In this document: in pieces, positions 34,436 through 45,833 of the stretch
Numbering within the stretch: position 1 is the stretch's first letter
Layout: each line of letters begins with the position of its first letter
Origin: Bidens hawaiensis
Taxonomy: Eukaryota > Streptophyta > Magnoliopsida > Asterales > Asteraceae
Reading direction: 5' to 3'
Length of the DNA: 64,000 bases
Assembly (NCBI GenBank): GCA_021521415.1
Contig: JAIQDT010000301.1
Location: 1,426,001 to 1,490,000, forward strand
Made by a program: the position numbers and the translations under genes
The notes under the pieces: generated by a model
What the model was told of the DNA's origin: nothing
The model's input: the letters and a program-made list of their open reading frames with translations, nothing else
Databases searched by the model: none

Positions 34436-35414
34436 CACTACGTGAATATCGACCTTCGGCCACACATGTGGTTTGGGCGATTTGCCACACTTCGGCTTAA
34501 ATGTGTGGCTAAAAGGTCTTTGACCATGTTTGAAAACCTTCCAGAATGTTTTGGCCACACATATTATTCTTCATGTGACCATTCTATATCTACTCAGGTA
34601 CTTTTCGCCACACTTTGAAAAAAACTGTGACAAAAACTAGCCACATTATAAAAACGTGTGGCGAAATGTGACCTACAGTCATAGTTTGTTTGATCTTTGA
34701 TACATGTGACCAAAAACACATGCATTAGCCACAAACTGTGACATTTAACTAGCCACATGTTTTAATAGTGTGGCCAAATGTGACAAACGGCTACTGTATT
34801 GATAAGAGATGTGTCTAAAAGGTAAAAGATATAGCCACTTATATTACGTTGTGTGACCTAATGTCACATTTTCTAGCCACTTTTTTAATAAAGTGGCGAA
34901 ATATGACGAACAGCCATTGTATTTATTAGTAATGTGGCTAAACGCTTAAAATATATGGCCACTTATACGAGGTTGTGTGACCAAAGAGTAGTTTACTTTT
35001 ATTTTTCCTAAGTTTTTATTGTCACGGATACACTTATCATGTGTGGCTATAAGTGATAAGTTGTCACACTTAAATATTTTTATGTGTGTCCAAATGTAAT
35101 TAATGACCACTTATAAGAGGTTGTGTGACCAAAGAGTATGTTAGTTTTATTTTTCCTAAGTTTTTTATGTCACGGATACACTTACTATGTGTGGCTATAA
35201 GCGGTAAGTTGTCACACTTAAATATTTTTATGTGTGTCCAAATGTAATTAATGGCCATTTATAAGAGGTTGTGTGACCAAAGAGTATTTTAGTTTTATTT
35301 TTTCTAAGTTTTTTATTGTCACATATACACTTATTATGTGTGACTATAATTGATAAATGGTCACACTAAAATATGTTTAAGCATGTCAAAAACGTAATTA
35401 ATGGCCACACGTTG
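34436..35414. repeat. Left subterminal array of the CACTA element, with a 148-bp tandem repeat
   Basis: GCCACA/TGTGGC-type words occur every few dozen bases in both orientations. From about 34971 to 35414 a unit is repeated three times with a 148-bp period (GGTTGTGTGA at 34971, 35119 and 35267). Such motifs are bound by TNPA-like proteins in En/Spm; binding here is inferred. Confidence 0.85.
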
Positions 35415-35620
35415 ATTTGACGAGTGGCGACGTCATCATTGCCTTTACAGTTTCTTGTGCCGCCAAATTCAAATTGTCAGGGAGATGTACCGGCGGTTTC
35501 CGATGGCATTTAAATACCAGTCACAATCACAATCACAATCCACAATCATTATTACAATCCATAATCAGAATCCACTATCACACTCACAATCCACCTTTCT
35601 TCCGATTATAATTTCCGATA

Positions 35621-36112
35621 ATGGCTGCAGCTTGGCTCGAACGTGCACCGGGTGCTCAAGCCCCCATCTACTACGACCCCACGTTTTTCACGATACGATT
35701 CCACTTTTTTTCCGGCGCCTTCTGGAGGAATCAAAGGGTGAGGTATATTGACCATGTCAACCCTCAAACCTTCTCGTACCAACAACTTAACCGAATGGTT
35801 AGGTGGCTTGGGTACACGACTGTTGATTATTTCAGCACTGAAATGGTAGTGCCGAGAATTGAGGTGGCCTACATCGAGTTGAACGACTTGGAGCACTTCA
35901 AGGCGGTGTCCGTTTATGGGGCATTCCATTCTCAGGTGAACCTTCGCCTCCGTAGGCTTAGGGACTCCACCTACACATCCGATGGCATGTACGAGAGGAT
36001 CATGCCCTCTCATACTCCAGAGGATGATCTGGATGTAGATTCGGATACGGAATCTACAGGGAGTTCTACGATGGATGTCGATTCTGAGACGGAGTCGGAT
36101 GCTATGAGCTAG
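35621..36112 (+). CDS. PB1-like domain protein encoded in the CACTA element
   Basis: 163-residue intact frame with no introns needed. Residues ~20-75 (FFTIRFHFFSGAFWRN..RVRYIDHVNPQTFSYQQLNRMVRWLGY) resemble the PB1-like domain found at the N-terminus of many plant TE-associated proteins. The C-terminal ~30 residues are acidic and serine-rich (DDLDVDSDTESTGSSTMDVD). ATTTAAATACC near 35508 could be a TATA box, and a CAATCACAATC-rich leader follows. It begins just inside the left subterminal array. Function is unknown; family members have no established activity. The open frame contrasts with the broken transposase. Confidence 0.65.
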   Translation: MAAAWLERAPGAQAPIYYDPTFFTIRFHFFSGAFWRNQRVRYIDHVNPQTFSYQQLNRMVRWLGYTTVDYFSTEMVVPRIEVAYIELNDLEHFKAVSVYGAFHSQVNLRLRRLRDSTYTSDGMYERIMPSHTPEDDLDVDSDTESTGSSTMDVDSETESDAMS

Positions 36113-38207
36113 TTATAGTTTTATGTAATTTTTGGTTTTCTATATTAATGTAATTAAATGTTATTATTGTAATTTTTATATTTTGGTATTAATATGTTTA
36201 TGTTATGTGAATTAATTAATCATATTAATTTTTTTTAATATGTACATTTTAATTTTAGCATGAGAACGTAGGAAATAATACTAATTTATAAAAAACCGAG
36301 AACATAAGAAACAATACCAACTACAATACCAATCTACATAAACAATGACTTATAATAACAAAGAAAAACCCTAAAAATTACAACAAAAGAATAAAAAATC
36401 AAGAACAAAATAATAACAGCAAATACCAACAATACTTATAACAGCAAAAGAAAAAAAATCAAATAATAACAACAAAATATAATTCAACAAATAGTTATAG
36501 CGTCTCATAATCGAAAATTAGCAAATACGAACAAAGAATAACAGTAAACAACTATAAAACTAAACCTAATGATAACAGCAAGTTGGTTCTCACTGTTTTC
36601 ATGTTAACAATAAAATGTATTTGATCTTGTTTTCTTAATACATAATCACTTATATTATGTGAATGTTATTATTGTAAATGTTATTATTAACTGTAAAGCG
36701 TGGAGCGTGATATATATAACTGGTGGCTGAAATTTAATGACTGGTTTTTTTAATACCTAATCACTTATATTATGTGAATGTTATTATTGTAAATGTTATT
36801 ATTAACTGTAGAGTGTTGAGCGTTTCCAAAGCGTGATATTATTAACTAGGAGTTATTATTGTAAATGTTATTAATTATTAACTGTAAATGTTATTATTAT
36901 ATTTTGGTTTATGCATATGTATAGCGTATTGGATGTAGTTTTTTTTAATCAACTTTAAAATAGATGTTAGTGTGATTGAATAACAAAATAGACCTAAAAT
37001 TTAATTTTTGGTAGTGAGACAGTAATTGATTGTAATTCAGTTGATTTGTAGCGTACCTAGTAAGATATACTAGATTTTTTATTTTAATTAACTTGAATGT
37101 AGGCTATTATTATTTAATATATTTCAAAGATTTTTGACAGGTATTAAAAGCGTACAAAGCGTGTGATTTACTAGTTTTTTTTATTTTAATTAATTTGAAT
37201 GTAGGCTATCATTACATAAATATATTTCCAAGATTTTGGACAGGTAGTAGGTATAAATGTAATTAATTTCCAAAAATAATTAGCTTCTGTGCGTTTCCAA
37301 AGCGTGTGGAAACCATTTTGACAGATAGTATGCAGTTATAATGTGTTATACACTCAACAACCAACTATATAACAACAGAGACTTTAATGACTGCAATAAA
37401 ACTGGTGACTGAAATATTACACTTCTATATATGTTATGTGAATTCCAAACTTGGCCAAGAAGAAAAAATCTAAGGTTTCCACAGATCTTAAACTTCCCAA
37501 AGATCTTAGATTTTGATAAAATCCTTTCCAAAACTCAATGCCATCACCAAATCTTAAATCTAAGGTTACTGGTGATGGCATTGAGTTTGGAAGCGGTTTT
37601 TCAAAACTGAATTTTATTTGTTCAAAGGCTTCTTTAAAGTCTGGAGGGTACAACTTTGGTATGCAGGTTAGTGAAAAGAAGGGCATAATGGTCTTTTCTT
37701 TATAAAATGAGTTGATAGTGTTTTGCAGGAAACCAGCTGTTGTAAAGTATGTTGAAACATAACCAAATAGAGGTTGTGCAAGAAACAAAACCATCAGACG
37801 AGAAATGATGACTGTCACCGAACACCCTAGACAACATGATGCATTTTTGGGCTTTCTTTGTATTAATGTAACTTTAATATCGCACGAGTCAGTTATGAAT
37901 GTAATGACTTTATTGATCTTACTATGGTACACTACAAGTCAATTGTGACTTTTATCGATGTAACATGATGTATGTTTGAACTTGACACCAATTGACCAAA
38001 ATAGCCAGAAGATGAAATGAATTCAACAAACCGGCCTGTACGTATAAGTAGTAATAGTATTAAAAACAACCAATATTTATTTAGTTTGAATTAATAAGTA
38101 CAAAGTAAAGAATGGTGATATCATGTATCACAACTATATTTAAACATTATTTACATCTAACTAGCCGAACGAACACAACTGCTGGGTCGACAACCCCGAC
38201 ATCGGTG
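36113..38207. other. Non-coding part of the CACTA element with a direct repeat and a perfect hairpin
   Basis: A block beginning near ATCACTTATATTATGTG is repeated about 117 bp apart (36650s and 36765s). Words such as GCGTTTCCAAAGCGTG recur. A perfect 18-bp hairpin lies at 37531-37588. A 171-codon minus-strand frame (37417-37932) is open but matches nothing I know and overlaps the hairpin, so I do not call it a gene. Confidence 0.5.
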
Positions 38208-39096
38208 TCAATCTCCATTACGAATAGTTGTAGGCTTTTTCCCGGGCCTCCAGTAATCATCCGGGGACTCATTACGAAGCAGTTGATTTGGTTGTACAAG
38301 TGGCAATGTATTACCCTCATGAGGGAAAGTTACCGTACTAAATTCCTCATTGACCTCGTCATACGAATGCCTATAATTCTTGGGTGGAGTCATGAGGACA
38401 ACATGTTTTTTTCTATCCAGCTGATCTTGAACATAAAACACCCGGCGTGCTTGCGAGGCCAATATGAACGGATCATCCTTGTGGCCAAATTTGTTTAGGT
38501 CGACCGACGTGTAACCAAGAATATCATGTTTGGCATGTTTACGGTCAACCCATTGGCACATGAAGACCGGAATTCTTTTAGTATGATAATCTAGGACCCA
38601 TATCTCTTGCAAAACCCCAAAATAAAAGTTTTGTCCATACGTCACCACGTCTTTTTTGATGTGCATGTCATCCGCCTCTACACCAACCCCGCTGTTCTGG
38701 TAAACTCTACCATCATGAGATTTTGTACGAAATTCAAAACCGTTGATGTCGTACGAGTCGTATTTGTAAACGTTGTGATGTGCTCCGTGTGCAATCCACT
38801 TTACGGTTTCCGATACAGAACCTGGGGAGCCCGCTAGCTCTCTTTCAACCTGAATTTCATTACAAGGATTAGATTATTCACCTACATTGCAGAAACTATA
38901 AAAGAATTTTAAAAATTATAGAAGACTTAATAAATTGATCTACCTTGTCGTGTAACCAGTCACCAAACTTTAAAGTATGCTCCTTCTCCAGCAATGCTTG
39001 TCGTTTACCAGGCATTTGGTTTTTCAAAGAGGTCTTGTGTTGTCTGCAAGTAGGAGTATAATATATTATGAATTAATATATATATATATATATATA

Positions 39097-39240
39097 GGTG
39101 CAGTTACTGTACGTTAATGCCTTAACGTACAGTATATTCTGATTTAATATATGGGTGCGTTTGCTGAGCGTTTAAGTTGATTTAATATAAGGGTGCGTTT
39201 GCTGAGCGTTTAAGTTTTCTATATACAGTAATTGCACCCT
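39097..39240. mobile_element. MITE inside a TNPD intron, within a TA repeat
   Basis: The ends GGTGCAGTTACTGTA (left) and TACAGTAATTGCACCC (right) are inverted repeats, and (TA)n flanks both sides. The interior holds a repeated phrase GGGTGCGTTTGCTGAGCG. The family is unknown to me; a TA target would suit Tc1/mariner-like MITEs. Confidence 0.55.
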
Positions 39241-41480
39241 ATATATATATATATAATTTAGAGTATATATGTTAGTAATACTTACTCGATATACGGCGTT
39301 ATTTCAGGCGTATTCTGCAGCACATAGAAATGTGCTCTCTTGATTTAACGCATGTGACAGGAATTTTCTCCCCATCAACATGCTTATCATGTGGAATACC
39401 AACAGTACTCTTGATGTTTTTTTAGTATTCGCTCAGAAACTCGATTGTTTCTTCCGCAATGTTCTCCTCAGCAATGCACCCTTCTGGATAAGTTTTGTTT
39501 CGCACATGCCCTTTGATAACCTTCATACACCTTTCAAAGGGATACATCCAACAAAAGCATGGTGGCCCACATAATTTTATCTCTCTTACAAGGTGCATGG
39601 TTAAGTGAACCATGACATCAAAAAATGATGGTGGAAAATACTTTTCCAGCAGGCACAGTGTAACTATTTGCTCTTCCTGCATCTTATCATGCTCTTCTAC
39701 AATGATTTCTTTGCTACAAATTGACTTGAAAAAAAACAAAGTCTGATTATCGCATTTCTCATTTGTTCTGGCATGATGGACCGTATTGCAAGGGGCAGAA
39801 ACTGTTGCATAAGCATGTGATAATCATGTGATTTAAGGCCTTGTAGCTTCCTTTCTTTAAGATTCACCAAACTAGAGAAGTTAGAACAATACCCTAGTGG
39901 AGCCTTCAGTTTATACAGTGTTTCAGAAACATGTCTTTTTCTTGCGATGATAATGCGAAGCATGCTGCAGGCAGTTCTGTATTGTTGCCTTTTGCTTTCG
40001 GTTGCAACTCCTTTTTAATCCCTAAAAACTCCAAATCCTTTCTAGCTGCCAATCCGTCTTTTTTCCTACCGAGAATGTTCAGCAACGTCCCGACAATACT
40101 TTCTGCCACATTCTTTTCAACATGCATAAAATCAATACAATGTTGGACAGGTAAATACTTCCAATAGCTGAGCCGTTGGTACCATATGTTGAACTTCTTC
40201 CAATATTGGTGCGGAGTTGTGTTATCCCTTTTCCTCTTACTCCCACTTAGGGATTCAGATCCCTTTCCCCATTCATTGTTAATGTTTTTGACCTCGTCGT
40301 ATATCTCTTCCCCTGTCATAGGCTCTTTAGCGGTTTTCATCTCCTCTTTTCCGTTGAACGTCTTTGTTTGTTTTCTGAAAGGGTGGTCATGTGATAAATA
40401 CCTTCTGTGGGCAGCATAACTCTGCTTCTTTGTGTGATAAAGTCGAACACACTGAGTGTCGCCCCGACACACCACACAACCTTTGAATCCACTGTAAGGG
40501 CAACCACATAGTGTACCAAGAGCAGGGTAATCATTAATCGTCCATAACACAACTGCACGTAGTGTAAACATTTCTTGTTTATATGCATCATATGTTGGCT
40601 CCCCGACCTCAAATAAAGATGCTAGATCGTCAATTAAAGGCTGTAAAAACACATCAATATTGTTTCCTGGCACTCCGGATATTAATAAGGAAAGCATGAT
40701 GAATTTTCTTTTCATACACATCTAAGGTGGAAGGTTGTAAATGACTGCTAAAACAGGCCAAACACTGTGGTTTCTGTTGCCTCTATGTACGTCGACCCCA
40801 TCAGTGCAAATCCCTAGACGAAGATTTCTTGGATCGCTTCCGATGGTATCGGAGTACCTGTCATCTATGGATTTCCATGCTGGTGAATCTGATGGGTGGC
40901 GTAAAACACCGGGTTTATTGGTATTCGTGGCGTGCCATGTTAAATTCTCTGCTGTGGTCTTTGATTGAAAGAGGCGCTTGAATTGTGGAATAAAGGGAAA
41001 GTACCACAGTACCTTAGCGGGCGTGTTTATGTAAGTTTTGTTAGTCTTCTCATCCACGTTCCACCTTGACTTGTTACAAACTGGACATGCTTCCAAATCC
41101 TTATAATCCTTATAGTAAATAATGCAGTCATTGATACACACATGTATCTTTTCGTATCCTGAGCCCGTTGCCTTCATCATCCTTTTGCCCTCATACATAT
41201 TATTTACCATTTCGTTATCTGCAGGTAGCATCTTTTTCAACAATTTCAGAAGTTCATCAATGAACTTATGAGATATCCCGTGCTTGCTCTTCAAGTTGAG
41301 TAGTTGTACTAATGCAGACAACTTGGTGAAGTCAAGATATCCTTTATATAGGGGCTTCTCAGCGTCAACAAGTAGTTGTAGAAACTGTTGATACTTCTTG
41401 TCGCCTTTGAAATTGTCTTTTGTAGCATTTACCATTTCTACAGTTTCACATACATATGTTGGAATGTTGGTGTCAACAAA

Positions 41481-41615
41481 CCCAGTATTATTATCATAAT
41501 TAGTTGGAGTGCAGGTGCAGGCAAACCCAGTATTATTATCATAATTAGTTGGAATGCAGGTGCAGGCAAACCCAGTATTATCAACATAATTAGTTGGAAT
41601 GTTGGTGTCGGCTTC
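41481..41615 (-). repeat. 45-bp in-frame tandem repeat near the TNPD N-terminus
   Basis: CCCAGTA recurs at 41481, 41526 and 41571. Each unit encodes a version of IPTNYDNNTGFACTC. The 15-codon period keeps the frame, so the repeat lengthens a linker after the Transpos_assoc domain. Confidence 0.8.
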
Positions 41616-42159
41616 TCCATGTTTTATCCAAGTAGTATAATTCTTATCAATTCCAAACCTGTACAAGTGATGTTCTATCTCGTCTACACTAAGAGATACG
41701 TGGTTCAAACACCGAACGCATGGACATGAAACAGAAATTGGTGGTGATGTCTCCTTGCAATTACGAACTGCAAAATGTAGAAATGCCTTAACACCATCTT
41801 TATATGCTTTACTGCACCTGTCACCTACTGACATCCAAAACTTATCCATCTTTCAAGAATTTTTTTATTAACTGTGTCATCAACGATATATATATATATA
41901 TACTAATTAACGCCAATAAATGTAACTGACTAATTAAAATCAAAAATATTTGGTACTCACCTGAGATTAATGAGAGTTCAATAAATACACTAGCAGATCA
42001 TTTATTAGGGTTTAGTGAGATTTTATTTGGTTCAATAAATACTAATTGATTTGGGAGTCTTCCAAAAGATAACTCGATTAATTGGCGGGTAAAAATGAAA
42101 ATTTTAAACTTCTAAATGTTGGTATATAAATATTAGAAGAGGTTCTATTACGTTCTCAG

Positions 42160-42235
42160 GGTGTTGCTCAAACGGTTGAGGCGCTTGTGATTAAACATAG
42201 ATTGCAAATACCGCGGGTTCGAAACTCTGGAGGGA
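42160..42235 (+). other. tRNA-like segment, possible SINE head
   Basis: TTGCTCAAACGGTTGAGG resembles box A and GCGGGTTCGAAACTC resembles box B of an RNA polymerase III promoter, spaced as in a tRNA-derived SINE, with T-rich sequence after. It does not match a specific tRNA I know. Lies between TNPD and the GRF gene. Confidence 0.35.
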
Positions 42236-42397
42236 ACATATTTTTATTAATTTTTTATAATAACCTCTTTTCAATGAAATAAACACACTGTGATTTTGAA
42301 AACACTCAAACAAAACTACTCATTAAAAGGCCTTTAAATCCGTTCAGAAACATAAAAATACATCATATTAGCTGGTCTAAAATCATAACAAAGTTTC

Positions 42398-42848
42398 TTA
42401 GCTTTTAATTACAAAACTAATTAAAAGCCCTAAAAACAACAAGAAGCAAATAAAATATAATATCTTCACTTTTTTTTCTGATTCAATCAGTGAAGCTACG
42501 CTCCTTGCAAGTTGATCCTCTAATGACTTATTTGCCCTTATCAAGATAGGAATTATGTCTGTACATCTTGTGCACACATCAGATCTTGTGGACGAAACAT
42601 AATCAGACCATGTAAAGAAATCACATTTTTTGCCCTAAGTTAAAAAATATAGAGTTTAGGGTCAACAATTGTAGATGAATTCCAACTTTATTTGCAATTT
42701 CACTAACCTGAGATGCACAATTGTAGAACCTCCGACCTGGATTTTTGGTGGTCCTTAATGTTCTTAGAATGGCTTCTTGACCACAAAAACAATAAACATG
42801 AGATCGATTGTTACTGGATGTTGTGGTCCGCGATGAGGTTTCTTCCAT
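42398..42848 (-). CDS. GRF-type zinc finger protein with a C-terminal membrane helix (CACTA cargo)
   Basis: Two exons, 42848-42708 (47 codons) and 42634-42398 (78 codons plus stop), join in phase with a GT-AG intron, giving 125 residues. The zf-GRF motif is complete: CFCG at residues 20-23, then KNPGRRFYNC and CDFFTW, with the four metal-binding cysteines and the invariant GRRF and FFxW. A coiled segment (IRANKSLEDQLARSVASL) follows. The end (ILYFICFLLFLGLLISFVI) is a single strong membrane helix. GRF fingers bind single-stranded nucleic acid in some proteins; many small plant GRF-plus-helix proteins are TE-associated with unknown role. All features are intact, unlike the neighbouring transposase. 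Confidence 0.8.
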
Positions 42849-43188
42849 GGTGAAAAAGGAGTTTTTATTGAAAACAAAACTAGATATATAAGTATATATA
42901 TATATATAGGAGGGTTTAGAAAGGAGTTGTTGTACACATGCGTGTTGCCAGCGTTTTAGGATATTAATTATGTCTTTGTACAGTAGCATGTTGCAAGCGT
43001 AATAGACTCTTTTGAACAAATATATAACATATTTTAAGCTAATTGATTACATGCATTTTTAACAAAGAAAGATGAGAACCATTAATCCATATTTATCATT
43101 CATCAAAAGATGCATCACAAAAAGTACCATTAATTATAATACATAAAGCATCATAAAAAAACCAAAAAGAGAGAAGCTAACATCACCA

Positions 43189-43509
43189 TCACTCCGCCTT
43201 GTCCACAGTCTCCACCCCCATCTCCTTAAAACTCATGTTGGTTGACACCGTAGTTATGGTGTCAACCAGGGTCTCACACACTGAGTCGTAGCATTCAGAC
43301 TGTTGTTGCTGATAATCAGCAACCATTGCTCGAAACTCAATGTCGTCTTCCCACAACATGAGGTTACAGGATTGGAAGGTGTTTGTTTTTTCCCAAGCGA
43401 GTGTAGCCCTAATCGCTTCGACTTTCTTCAACAAAGAGTCGTCTTTCTCTTTCTGAAAATCCATCGTTTTTTTCACTATGGCCTTCACGGTTTTCTCAGA
43501 AGAATTCAT
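43189..43509 (-). CDS. Small protein of unknown function (106 residues), CACTA cargo
   Basis: An intact frame beginning MNSSEKTVKAIVKKTMDFQK. The first ~40 residues are charged and likely helical (KEKDDSLLKKVEAIRATLAWEKT), possibly a coiled coil. The middle is FRAMVADYQQQQSECYD. I do not recognise the family. It is divergent from the 43989 gene, with 479 bp between them holding the repeats at 43747-43900. It could be a captured gene fragment, or an exon of a larger gene. Support is an open frame with sensible composition only. Confidence 0.45.
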   Translation of the reverse strand: MNSSEKTVKAIVKKTMDFQKEKDDSLLKKVEAIRATLAWEKTNTFQSCNLMLWEDDIEFRAMVADYQQQQSECYDSVCETLVDTITTVSTNMSFKEMGVETVDKAE

Positions 43510-43746
43510 TTTTATTATCTTTCTGAAACTGTTAGTGTGATTGAATAACCAAACTTAATGTAGTTAAGTTTGATTTGTAGTAAGATCTAGTAAGATATAG
43601 CTTAACTTTAATGTAGGCTATCATTACCATAATATTTTTCACGGCATTTTTGACAGGTGACGTATAATTGTGATCAATTAATTCTGACAGGTGATATAAA
43701 TGCAAGTAATCTCTAGATTAAATAAAAACACATGAGACAAGTTGTT

Positions 43747-43925
43747 GCGTTTCCCAAGCGTGGGACACCCTTTTGTTTTTTTATACAGTTACTATTCGTC
43801 CGGTGCGTTTCCCAAGCTTGGGACACCCTTTTGTTTTTTTATTACAGAGTTACTATTCGTCCGTGTGCGTTTCCCATGCGTGGGACACCCTTTTGTTTTG
43901 TCTGTGAGCCTTTTGGTTATATATA
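43747..43925 (+). repeat. Three direct repeats of about 60 bp plus a TATA box, upstream of the 109-residue gene
   Basis: GCGTTTCCCAAGCGTGGGAC and its variants occur at 43747, 43805 and 43867, each followed by ACCCTTTTGTTTT. A TATATATA box at 43918-43925 follows, then the ATG at 43989. The spacing looks like a promoter with a triplicated upstream element. Inferred. Confidence 0.6.
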
Positions 43926-43988
43926 CCTACACCACATTTGTGAAACTCACTTACCTACATAATTTTAAATTAATTTTTTTAGTTAATA

Positions 43989-44318
43989 ATGGATTGCTCG
44001 TCATCATCATCATCATCCAGATCCTACAAGGCTGCCCTTAGAAGACATATTGAGGCTCAAATCGAGATAGATAAAGCTTGTCGGGAAAATCTTACTGAAG
44101 AATTTATAAAGACTAGCAACAACTTGGATGCCAGAGATGTCATTGCAAAAGTTCTTACTCGAATGTCCGCTAGTACTATCCGAGATCTTGCTGTTTTGTT
44201 TATGGTTGATGTTGGACAGAGAGAGCTTGACGAGTTAAAACTTTTGGGCAAGGCAATTCTTGAAGTGAATTGCTCAATGGAATTGAAGTTGAAGTTTCTT
44301 ATGTCACTCAGAGATTAG
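43989..44318 (+). CDS. Small protein of unknown function (109 residues), CACTA cargo
   Basis: An intact frame beginning MDCSSSSSSSRSYKAALRRH. Apart from the serine run it is charged and probably all-helical (EAQIEIDKACRENLTEEFIKTSNN, ELKLLGKAILEVNCSMELKLKFLMSL). There is no recognisable domain. A TATA box lies 64 bp upstream and three direct repeats precede that, which supports it being transcribed as its own unit. Similar small serine-start helical proteins occur next to Ulp1-like genes in plant TEs, but I cannot name a family. Confidence 0.5.
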   Translation: MDCSSSSSSSRSYKAALRRHIEAQIEIDKACRENLTEEFIKTSNNLDARDVIAKVLTRMSASTIRDLAVLFMVDVGQRELDELKLLGKAILEVNCSMELKLKFLMSLRD

Positions 44319-45833
44319 TATGTGATGGTGTTTCATGGTGTGTTTTTATGTGTGTCACCCAGAGATTAGTAGTAATAAAATTTGTATGTTTGTGATGGTG
44401 TGTGTTGGTAATAATAAAATTTTTATGTTTGTGTTAAAACATTGATTCAACATGTAACTATTATCTTAAAGTGCATTACAAACTGTTAACAGAAGACTAG
44501 AGATCTCCATAAAAAGTATCTTAAAGTACATAGCAGTCAGTTTTGAAATCATTCAAATTGCCTTATCTTAAGTTCAGCAATCAACTCTTCTCCGGTTAAA
44601 CGAGTGTCGTCATTTTCATGGAATAGCAGTGCATTCTGGATAAGAGTATTTCTGTGTTTGTTTGTATCCGAGAGGAGGATTTTGCACAAATACTTTAACC
44701 TCAACCCTTTTAGCTGTCTTTGTTGTTCAGGGCGTTCCGTTTGGAGATTACACCCCCATTGTCTCTTCCCATCATATTTCTCCATGTGTCTCATAGCAAA
44801 AATACCACAATCTATTCCATTACTTTTTGTTCTCCATCTCATTTTCAATCTATTGATTTTTGCTACTTGGATTTGCTGAGTAATGGGGTGTTTGATTGTT
44901 TTAAGATACATGCAAAAAACGTTTCTCTACACAAAATAGAAAGCAAATTAAGTATTTTTACAATTTTTATAACATGTATGTATGTTTTTTGGGTTAAAGG
45001 TATATATGTTTACCAGTATATCAGGAGTCTTTCCGTATCTTTCTTCAAAATTCTCTCTAATTGCTTTTGATTTGTCTTCTAAGCTATTAAACTTTGCATT
45101 AGCTGGTATTTCTTGATTTGCACTGTTGTCAAGTAATTCTATCACTCATGTTTGAAGATTGAAGGTAACCACAAAGAAATGATCGCGTTGTAGAATTGGC
45201 ACGAGCACTATAGCAACCTCCTTGAGTGATAGAATTCCATTCTTTGCCATTTCTCTTTCGATGTTGTCTTTCAACACATCCAGTCTTTCTTTGTCAGTGA
45301 AACCCTTTGACTCAGAATAATGGTCACTGGTCTGTATAATAATTAAAATGCAGATGATTAAAGCGTTTATTGTGCGTTTTCTAATAGTACAACAAAATAG
45401 ATTAATTTGTTCCAGCACAGTGCTTGAAGCAAAGAATCTGAACGGTGATGCTGCAGATTTTTTCTTTTCTTCATAGTTCATTATATAGCTGAATGCATCC
45501 ATTACATTGGCGGCTATATAAATGCCAGGACAGAAGCTTTCACAAACCACCTTGAATGATTCTATGTGAGTGGACTTGTAGACCTCCTCCCAAATGTCTC
45601 CAAGACAAAAAAATATATACTCTGAAATTATATCTTCATCTTGCGTGACACCAGCGGATACGTCAACCTCTCTCAGAAGATATGGAGAGCTCGGTGCATC
45701 TGGGCTATCACTTGTTGACAATCCGGTGTCAACTGTTAAACATAAAACAACTCACATTAAATTTGACTGAAAATAATTGTAACTATAATTAAATACCTTC
45801 AACCCCTTTTGGTTTTTATTTATAATTAAATAC

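Larger units (their letters stand above)
38208..41849 (-). pseudogene. TNPD-type CACTA transposase (Transposase_21 family), broken
   Basis: The start MDKFWMSVGDRCSKAYKDGV matches the Transpos_assoc domain, with C-P-C-VRC cysteines. The transposase core follows: VWPVLAVIYNLPP, KRKFIMLSLLISGVPGNNIDVFLQPL, CVVCRGDTQ, IDFMHVEKNVAESIVGTLL, LKSHDYHMLMQQFLPLAIR and YPFERCMKVIKGHVRNKTYPEG. C-terminal exons (39044-38945 and 38849-38208) encode LKNQMPGKRQALLEKEHTLK and a DUF4216 domain (IPVFMCQWVDRKHAK). Damage: TAG at 40724-40722 where relatives have Trp (NLPP-W), a one-base loss near 39920, another in a T-run near 39733, and further stop and frame damage near 39300-39410. The enzyme would cut and paste CACTA ends. 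Three 45-bp in-frame repeats lie near 41480-41610. The intron 39045-39284 holds a MITE. Confidence 0.88.

Noticed and set aside
37417..37932. 171-codon minus-strand open frame in the CACTA element
   Set aside because: No family resemblance, no clear promoter, and it overlaps a hairpin and repeat-rich sequence; listed only as part of the non-coding block.
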